Origin: Bacteroidales bacterium
GTDB taxonomy: Bacteria; Bacteroidota; Bacteroidia; Bacteroidales; B18-G4
Assembly (NCBI GenBank): GCA_018400295.1
Contig: JAGYMZ010000024.1
Coordinates: forward strand, 1-38,798
Reading direction: 5' to 3'
DNA: 38,798 nt
In this document: positions 32,891 to 38,798 of the stretch, one piece after another
Layout of the letters: each line of letters starts with the position of its first letter
How positions within the stretch are numbered: the stretch's first letter is position 1
Translations under genes and position numbers: made by a program
The notes under the pieces: model-generated
Told to the model about the DNA's origin: nothing
Database searches by the model: none
Seen by the model: only the letters and a program-made list of their open reading frames with translations

Positions 32891-35440
32891 TCAATTTTCG
32901 ATCTTCCTGGCATCCCTGACCTTCTGAATCTTTATCCTGATCTCCTCCTTTTTATCATCGTAATCAACCTGTATGGTATCGCCGGGTTTCATGCTGGTCT
33001 TAATAAGTTCCTCCGCCAATACGTCTTCGACATATTTTTGGATTGCCCGTTTCAATGGCCGGGCCCCGAACTGGGAATCCCAACCCTTATCGACAATATA
33101 ATCTTTGGCTTTACGTGTCATATTGATCTTATAGCCCAATGAGTGGATGCGGTCATAGAGATGCCTGAGCTCAATATCGATGATCTTGAAAATATGTTCC
33201 TTTTCAAGGGGATCAAAGATCACTACATCATCCACCCGGTTCAGGAATTCAGGGGCAAACGCTTTTTTTAACGCACTTTCGATCACACCTTTGGCATAAT
33301 TGACCCTGGATGTTTTCTTTGCAGTTGTGCTGAATCCAACACCCTGCCCAAAGTCTTTTAATTGCCGCGAACCGATGTTGGAGGTCATAATGATGATGGT
33401 ATTCTTAAAATCAACCCTCCGTCCGAGGCTATCCGTAAGGACTCCGTCATCCAATACCTGAAGCAATAAATGGAAAACGTCCGGGTGGGCTTTTTCTATT
33501 TCGTCAAGCAATACGATGGAATAGGGTTTTCTTCTGACCTTTTCCGTGAGCTGTCCACCTTCCTCATATCCCACATATCCCGGAGGTGCACCGACAAGCC
33601 TTGATACGGCGAATTTTTCCATATATTCGCTCATGTCTATCCGGACAAGGGCTTCTTCCGTGTCAAAAAGATATGTTGCCAGAATTTTGGCCAGGTGGGT
33701 TTTTCCCACCCCTGTCGGGCCAAGGAAAATAAAGGAACCAATAGGTTTCTTGGGGTCTTTCAAACCGGCACGGTTCCTGCGTATGGCTTTGACGACCTTT
33801 TTGATGGCTTCTTCCTGTCCGATCACAGAGTGTTCCAGTTCCCCTTCCATATTTATAAGCCGTTCACCTTCGTTTTTGGCTATGCGCTGTACCGGTATGC
33901 CGGTCATCATTGCCACCACTTCGGCCACATTTTCTTCCGAGACGGTCTCCCTGTGTATTTTCGCTTCTTTCTCCCATTGCAGCTTGGCTTCTTCCAGTTC
34001 TTTCTGAAGATTTCGCTCCAGGTCCCTGAACTCAGCGGCCTCTTCAAATTTCTGGGAATTGATCGCGCTGGTTTTGTTCTTTTTTGTGTTTTCTATTTTG
34101 TTCTCGATCTCGATGATCTCCGAAGGCACATGTATGTTGGTAATATGCACCCGTGCTCCGGCTTCATCCAATGCATCGATCGCCTTATCCGGCAGATACC
34201 GGTCGGAAATATAGCGGTTGGTCAGGTTGACACATGCCCGGACAGCTTCTCCGGTATAATTGACCAGGTGGTGGTCCTCATATTTTTCCTTAATATTGTT
34301 CAGGATATCAATTGTTTCCTTTGCGGTCGTCGGATCGATCAGCACTTTTTGGAAACGCCTTTCAAGGGCGCCGTCCTTTTCAATATATTGCCGGTATTCG
34401 TCCAGGGTCGTGGCACCGATGCATTGTATATCACCCCGGGCCAGGGCCGGTTTGAACATATTGGAAGCATCCAGAGAGCCCGAAGCATTGCCGGCGCCCA
34501 CGATCGTATGGATCTCATCGATAAAAAGGATGATGTCCGGATTTTTTTCCAGTTCATTCAACACAGCCTTCATCCGTTCTTCGAATTGACCCCGGTATTT
34601 GGTTCCGGCAACGATGGAAGCCAGGTCGAGGGTGACAATGCGTTTATTGAACAAAGCCCTGGACACTTTCCGGTCAACAATACGAAGCGCCAGGCCTTCG
34701 GCGATGGCCGATTTGCCAACTCCGGGTTCCCCGATCAGGATGGGATTGTTCTTTTTCCGGCGGCTCAGGATCTGTGCAATACGTTCCAATTCCTTGCTTC
34801 TTCCTACGATGGGGTCCAGACTTCCTTCCTCTGCCATTTTTGTGATGTCCCTGCCAAAATTGTCCAACACGGGTGTTTTGGATTTGGTGTCCGCAGCCCG
34901 TCTGATATTTCCGCCGAAACTTCCACGCCCGGCTTCTTCTTCCTCCTCGGCGGCATCTTCCGGCAATTCACTGCTTGGTTCAATGGGGTCATCTTTGTCG
35001 CGCCGGGAGATTATGGCCTTAAGCTCATCCTTGACAGCATCGTAATCCACGCCATAACGTCCCAGGGTTTGCGTAACAATATTGTTTTCATCTTTCAGGA
35101 TGGAAAGCAGCAGGTGTTCTGTACCGATCAGTTCGCTTTTAAATAGCTTTGCTTCCAGATACGTTATTTTCAGTGCCCTTTCGGCTTGTTTTACAAGGGG
35201 GATGTTATTGATGTCCGGATGGCTCTTTTCGGGATTGGAAATGGAGATTTCAATGGTCTTCCTGAGGTCTTTCAGGTCTATCCCAAAATAATGCATCATA
35301 TGTATGGCCATTCCTTCTCCTTCCCTCAGGATGCCAAGCAGGAGGTGTTCCAGCCCTATATAATCATTGCCCAGCCGGAGCGCTTCTTCGCGACTGTAAG
35401 TGAGCACATCTTTCACCCTCTGTGAAAATTTTGCTTCCAT
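32891..35440 (-). CDS. clpC: ATP-dependent Clp protease ATPase subunit ClpC
   Basis: HSP100 unfoldase that feeds substrates to ClpP. 849 residues. Double Clp N-domain (1-145; [16 protein letters not shown] and the second repeat [15 protein letters not shown]), an acidic linker (about 150-170, [14 protein letters not shown]), AAA-1 with Walker A GEPGVGKS (237-244) and Walker [10 protein letters not shown], a middle region with the UVR motif ([18 protein letters not shown]) that separates ClpC from ClpA/ClpB, AAA-2 with GPTGVGKT and [12 protein letters not shown], and the C-terminal D2 small domain. No clpP, mcsA or mcsB gene is in the window. It is divergent from gyrA and ends at a strong terminator. 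Confidence 0.97.
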   Translation of the reverse strand: MEAKFSQRVKDVLTYSREEALRLGNDYIGLEHLLLGILREGEGMAIHMMHYFGIDLKDLRKTIEISISNPEKSHPDINNIPLVKQAERALKITYLEAKLFKSELIGTEHLLLSILKDENNIVTQTLGRYGVDYDAVKDELKAIISRRDKDDPIEPSSELPEDAAEEEEEAGRGSFGGNIRRAADTKSKTPVLDNFGRDITKMAEEGSLDPIVGRSKELERIAQILSRRKKNNPILIGEPGVGKSAIAEGLALRIVDRKVSRALFNKRIVTLDLASIVAGTKYRGQFEERMKAVLNELEKNPDIILFIDEIHTIVGAGNASGSLDASNMFKPALARGDIQCIGATTLDEYRQYIEKDGALERRFQKVLIDPTTAKETIDILNNIKEKYEDHHLVNYTGEAVRACVNLTNRYISDRYLPDKAIDALDEAGARVHITNIHVPSEIIEIENKIENTKKNKTSAINSQKFEEAAEFRDLERNLQKELEEAKLQWEKEAKIHRETVSEENVAEVVAMMTGIPVQRIAKNEGERLINMEGELEHSVIGQEEAIKKVVKAIRRNRAGLKDPKKPIGSFIFLGPTGVGKTHLAKILATYLFDTEEALVRIDMSEYMEKFAVSRLVGAPPGYVGYEEGGQLTEKVRRKPYSIVLLDEIEKAHPDVFHLLLQVLDDGVLTDSLGRRVDFKNTIIIMTSNIGSRQLKDFGQGVGFSTTAKKTSRVNYAKGVIESALKKAFAPEFLNRVDDVVIFDPLEKEHIFKIIDIELRHLYDRIHSLGYKINMTRKAKDYIVDKGWDSQFGARPLKRAIQKYVEDVLAEELIKTSMKPGDTIQVDYDDKKEEIRIKIQKVRDARKIEN

Positions 35441-35765
35441 GTAATCGACTCCTTCTTCCTATTCTAATTCGTAAATAACTAAGTTGTTGTGATCTGTTAA
35501 CGATTAAACAAACATCATTATTTTCTAGTTCATTCCGATCATCATTTATTTAACATATTTTACATGATCTCCGTATCCGGACATGATGTTCCAAAGTTAA
35601 CGACAAAATGATCGTTTCAAGCCATGTGTGCTGGTTTTTTTCAACAGAGAAGTGTTTATAATCGAGATAATAAAAGGGCCATGGTATCTACATTTTTCGT
35701 AATTTCGTGCATTCGATAGAGTTAAGGTAAGCTTTTGATTTTGTGAAAAATAATAACTAAGCGGT
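35441..35765. other. 325-base non-coding gap between divergent clpC and gyrA
   Basis: No convincing gene. It holds a likely clpC promoter at 35592-35621 and a weaker gyrA -7 box (TAATTTCG, 35700-35707). The direct repeat ACATGAT occurs at 35562-35568 and 35581-35587, just downstream of the inferred clpC start site. The clpC leader would be about 145 bases, long for this window and AT-rich. No CIRCE element or recognised riboswitch was seen. Confidence 0.6.
35592..35621 (-). promoter_or_regulatory. Candidate clpC promoter
   Basis: On the minus strand, CTTG (35621-35618), 18 bases, then TAACTTTG (35599-35592). The -7 element is exact, the -33 has one mismatch. It implies a leader of about 145 bases before clpC. 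Confidence 0.5.
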
Positions 35766-38261
35766 ATGGATTCAGGAGAAAAGATAATTAAGGTTAACAT
35801 TGAGAGCCAGATGAAGGCTGCTTACATTGATTACTCTATGTCGGTGATCATTTCCAGGGCATTGCCCGAGGTACGGGATGGCATGAAACCCGTGCACAGG
35901 AGGGTGCTTTATGGGATGCGTGAATTGGGTGTTTTTTCCAGCCGTTCCTATAAAAAATCCGCCAGGATCGTAGGGGAGGTGTTGGGCAAGTACCATCCGC
36001 ATGGCGATGTATCCGTTTATGATGCCATGGTACGCATGGCCCAGTCATGGTCGCTTCGCTATCCCCTGGTCGATGGCCAGGGTAATTTTGGTTCCATAGA
36101 CGGGGACAGTCCGGCCGCAATGAGATATACGGAAGCCCGCTTGCAAAAGATCGCCGAGGAGATGCTGGCAGACATTGACAAGGAAACCGTAGATTATGTG
36201 TTGAATTTTGATGATACATTAACCGAGCCGGTGGTATTGCCGGCCAAAATACCCAACCTCCTGGTTAACGGCGCTTCCGGAATTGCCGTTGGGATGGCAA
36301 CGAATATGCCGCCGCATAATCTTTCTGAAGTTATTGACGGAACGGTCGCATACATCGATGATAATGAGATTGATATTCCCGGGCTGATGAAGTACATCAA
36401 AGCCCCGGATTTCCCGACGGGCGGAATTATCTATGGATATGAAGGCGTGAAGGATGCTTTTGAAACAGGGCGGGGCCGGATCGTTGTCCGCGGGGAGACG
36501 AAAATTGAGCAGATGTCTTCGGGCCGCGACCGCATTGTGGCTACTTCCATACCCTATCAGGTCAATAAGGCAGAAATGATCAAAAAGACCGCCGATCTGG
36601 TCAATGACAAGAAAATAGAAGGCATTACCGACATACGGGATGAGTCTGACCGCAGTGGCTTGCGGATCGTTTATGAATTAAAGAAGGACGCTGTCACCAA
36701 TGTGGTATTAAATAAATTATATCAATATACTGCGCTGCAGACTTCCTTTAGTGTTAACAACATTGCCCTGGTGAACGGACGGCCCAAAATGCTGAACCTA
36801 AGGGATCTGATCCGCCATTTTGTGGATCACCGGCATGATGTGCTCATCCGGAAGACGAAGTATGAGCTGAAGGAAGCTGAGGCCAAAGCCCATGTCCTGG
36901 AAGGAATGCTGATAGCCCTGGACCATCTCGATGAAGTGATCGCCCTTATCCGTGCTTCCAGGACACCCGATGAAGCCAGGACGGGATTGATGAAGGAATT
37001 CGGACTTACCGGGATACAGGCCAAGGCGATTTTGGATATGCGGTTACAGAAACTTACCGGACTGGAAAGGGATAAGGTCAGGGGAGAATATGAAGCGCTG
37101 AAGAAAACCATTGCATATTTGAACCGCATCCTGAATGAAGAAGACTTGCGGATGAAAATCCTGAAAGAGGAATTGCTTGAGATCAAAGAAAAATACGGCG
37201 ATGAAGCCAAAACGGAAATTGAATATGCTGCCGATGATTTCAGGATAGAAGATACCATACCTGATGAAGCTGTTGTTGTAACAATCTCTCACATGGGATA
37301 CATCAAGCGTACACCATTGACGCAATACCGGAGGCAGGGCCGGGGTGGGAGAGGAGCCCGCGGAAGCGATATACGTGATGAGGATTTTGTTGAATACCTC
37401 TTCATTGCATCCAATCACAACCACATGCTCTTTTTTACCGAAAAAGGCAAGTGCTTCTGGCTTAGGGTCTTTGAGATCCCGGAAGGGACAAAAGCTTCCA
37501 AAGGGCGTGCCATACAGAATATGATGAACATCGAATCGAACGATAAGGTAAGGGCTTTTATCAATATAAAGGACCTGAAGGATGAAGAATTCATTAAGAA
37601 TAATTACATCGTCCTTTCCACCAGGAAAGGCACCATCAAAAAAATGATCGTTGAGGCTTTTTCACGCCCGAGGCAGAACGGAATTAATGCCATCAATATC
37701 CATGAAGGGGATGAATTGCTGGAGGCAAGGCTGACAAATGGAAAGCAGGAAATTCTCCTGGCCATCAAGTCGGGACGGGCCATCAGGTTCCATGAAGACA
37801 ATGTCCGCACCATGGGCCGGACCGCCACGGGTGTCCGCGGGATCACCCTTTCCGGTGCCGGAGATGAGGTAGTGGGCATGATCACGGTTGAGAACGGAGA
37901 ACAGGATATTCTGGTTGTATCTGAAAATGGCTATGGAAAGCGCTCCAGGCTGGATGATTACCGGGTTACCAAAAGGGGTGGGAAAGGTGTGAAGACGCTC
38001 AATATTACAAAGAAGACCGGACACCTTATTTCAATAAAGGATGTGAACGACCGGGATGATCTGATGATCATCAATAAATCGGGGATCATTATACGTCTTT
38101 CCGTTTCGGACCTGCGGGTCATGGGACGAGCTACGCAAGGCGTGCGATTGATCAACCTGCGGGATGACGATGCAATTGCCGCCGTGGAAAAAGTAAATGT
38201 GGTGGAGGAGGAAATTGCCGAGGGAGATGTGGACATCCTACACGGGGAAGATCTGAAATAA
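35766..38261 (+). CDS. gyrA: DNA gyrase subunit A
   Basis: Breaks and rejoins DNA in the GyrA2GyrB2 enzyme that introduces negative supercoils. 831 residues. The catalytic Tyr is Y121 in [10 protein letters not shown]. The quinolone-determining region reads [19 protein letters not shown] (75-93): Val82 stands at the position of E. coli Ser83 and Asp86 at that of Asp87. The C-terminal beta-pinwheel starts with the GyrA box QGRGGRG (524-530), which marks gyrase rather than topoisomerase IV. The pinwheel repeats are seen as [43 protein letters not shown] and [11 protein letters not shown]. The protein ends in an acidic tail. It is followed by a TPR protein gene. Confidence 0.97.
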   Translation: MDSGEKIIKVNIESQMKAAYIDYSMSVIISRALPEVRDGMKPVHRRVLYGMRELGVFSSRSYKKSARIVGEVLGKYHPHGDVSVYDAMVRMAQSWSLRYPLVDGQGNFGSIDGDSPAAMRYTEARLQKIAEEMLADIDKETVDYVLNFDDTLTEPVVLPAKIPNLLVNGASGIAVGMATNMPPHNLSEVIDGTVAYIDDNEIDIPGLMKYIKAPDFPTGGIIYGYEGVKDAFETGRGRIVVRGETKIEQMSSGRDRIVATSIPYQVNKAEMIKKTADLVNDKKIEGITDIRDESDRSGLRIVYELKKDAVTNVVLNKLYQYTALQTSFSVNNIALVNGRPKMLNLRDLIRHFVDHRHDVLIRKTKYELKEAEAKAHVLEGMLIALDHLDEVIALIRASRTPDEARTGLMKEFGLTGIQAKAILDMRLQKLTGLERDKVRGEYEALKKTIAYLNRILNEEDLRMKILKEELLEIKEKYGDEAKTEIEYAADDFRIEDTIPDEAVVVTISHMGYIKRTPLTQYRRQGRGGRGARGSDIRDEDFVEYLFIASNHNHMLFFTEKGKCFWLRVFEIPEGTKASKGRAIQNMMNIESNDKVRAFINIKDLKDEEFIKNNYIVLSTRKGTIKKMIVEAFSRPRQNGINAINIHEGDELLEARLTNGKQEILLAIKSGRAIRFHEDNVRTMGRTATGVRGITLSGAGDEVVGMITVENGEQDILVVSENGYGKRSRLDDYRVTKRGGKGVKTLNITKKTGHLISIKDVNDRDDLMIINKSGIIIRLSVSDLRVMGRATQGVRLINLRDDDAIAAVEKVNVVEEEIAEGDVDILHGEDLK

Positions 38262-38322
38262 TGGGTTTTTATTAAATTTGGCAAAGAATTTGAGGTAGGC
38301 TATATCAAACGTTCATAATTTT

Positions 38323-38330
38323 TAAATTTG
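38323..38330 (+). promoter_or_regulatory. -7 box for the terminal TPR gene
   Basis: TAAATTTG matches TAnnTTTG, 35 bases before ATG 38366. An identical box lies at 38273-38280. No well-placed -33 TTTG is visible for either. Confidence 0.45.
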
Positions 38331-38365
38331 TGAAATAATCACTGGACTTAAAATTATAATCCATT

Positions 38366-38798
38366 ATGAAAAAACTTCTTTTTCTTCTCATGTTGGCCTT
38401 GATCGTCAATGCAGCCACAGGGCAAAAAGCAAAGCGTACCACAGCGTTTAATTACCTGCGTAATGATAAGCTGGAAAAGGCCATGGAATATATTGAGCCT
38501 ACCATCACCCATGAAAAAACCATGAGCGATCCCAAAACGTGGTATTACCGGGGCACAATATACCTTAAGATCGCCCTCAGTGACGATCCGGAGATCCGGA
38601 CACTTTCACCCGATGCCCTGGACATTGCTTACGAATCCTATATAAAATCAAAAGCGCTCGATGAAAAGGAAGAATACCTGAAAGACATTGACGCGAACAT
38701 GCGTGTTATAGCGCAGGAATATTATAACCGTGCCGTTATAAATTATAACGAACAAAACTTTGAGGAAGCCGCCTCTGATTTTGAGAAGACCTATATTA
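38366..38798 (+). CDS. Exported TPR-repeat protein, cut by the window edge
   Basis: The first 144 codons of a protein that continues beyond the window. It begins with a signal peptide, MKKLLFLLMLALIVNAATG, then QKAKRTTAFNYLRNDKLEKAMEYIE, a first TPR-like helix pair. Later parts, KTWYYRGTIYLKIALSDD and AVINYNEQNFEEAASDFEKTY, fit the TPR pattern (W-x-x-x-G-x-x-Y, A-x-x-x-F-x-x-A). It is predicted to be periplasmic or associated with the outer membrane. Its place directly after gyrA suggests a conserved neighbour, but a separate promoter box is present. Full length and any C-terminal domains are unknown. Confidence 0.85.
   Translation, partial: MKKLLFLLMLALIVNAATGQKAKRTTAFNYLRNDKLEKAMEYIEPTITHEKTMSDPKTWYYRGTIYLKIALSDDPEIRTLSPDALDIAYESYIKSKALDEKEEYLKDIDANMRVIAQEYYNRAVINYNEQNFEEAASDFEKTYI

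Noticed and set aside
33695-35146. A 483-codon plus-strand open frame opposite clpC
   Set aside because: ClpC on the minus strand is unmistakable with all its motifs; the plus frame is Phe/His/Gly-rich filler without family features.
1-38798. CRISPR array, insertion sequence or prophage
   Set aside because: No regularly spaced repeats, transposase, integrase or phage structural gene was seen on either strand.

Overview
The window is a gene-dense stretch of ordinary chromosome from a member of the Bacteroidota, most like the Bacteroidales/Marinilabiliales side of the phylum. Supporting signs are a secreted peptidase with a type IX secretion (T9SS) C-terminal sorting domain, the Bacteroidota form of RNA polymerase omega, a type-B ribosomal protein L31, the Bacteroidota-specific GlmU-like protein, a DUF4835 protein, and many copies of the phylum's promoter signature (TTTG, about 19-20 bases, then TAnnTTTG). 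No insertion sequence, phage gene, CRISPR array or rRNA was found. I recognise 26 protein genes (one cut by the right edge) and one tRNA.

Layout. 1-165: tRNA-Arg(ACG) on the minus strand with its terminator. 409-2309: galactokinase converging on a YggS-type PLP protein. 2411-6528: an operon of a UPF0104-type flippase-like protein and two tandem GT39/ArnT-like membrane glycosyltransferases. 6549-11671: a serine-biosynthesis block (DUF1015, a four-helix-bundle protein, serA, serC, all minus) divergent from a LuxC-like acyl-CoA reductase. 11809-16002: L31, a GlmU-like enzyme and Lon protease. 16121-18556: an orphan peptide-type substrate-binding lipoprotein converging on a metallo-beta-lactamase-fold hydrolase. 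18713-21919: a DUF6913-like protein, dapA and the M14 peptidase. 21928-24522: an unknown membrane protein with a very basic, charged N-terminus behind an alpha-oxoamine synthase. 24650-29697: bamD, rpoZ, coaBC, DUF4835 and recN, all plus. 29789-32728: two convergent acyl-CoA dehydrogenases. 32891-35440: clpC, divergent from gyrA (35766-38261), which is followed by a truncated TPR protein.

How the genes fit together. Most are housekeeping: serine and diaminopimelate/lysine synthesis, CoA synthesis, outer-membrane assembly (BamD), transcription (omega), DNA topology and repair (GyrA, RecN), proteolysis (Lon, ClpC) and acyl-CoA oxidation. The envelope genes (flippase-like protein plus two glycosyltransferases, alpha-oxoamine synthase, BamD, DUF4835, T9SS cargo) point to a glycosylated, probably sphingolipid- or sulfonolipid-containing outer membrane. 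Several starts were reassigned because a promoter box lies inside the longest open frame (2411 TTG, 18556 GTG, 24522 GTG, 32728 ATG).

I see no clearly new defence or mobile system. The observations most worth a second look are the unknown charged-tail membrane protein and the strong hairpin just before its start codon, a D-3-phosphoglycerate dehydrogenase with Lys in place of the catalytic His, a GyrA with Val at the quinolone-critical Ser position, and a glycosyltransferase pair in which one copy has lost the Glu of the DE motif.
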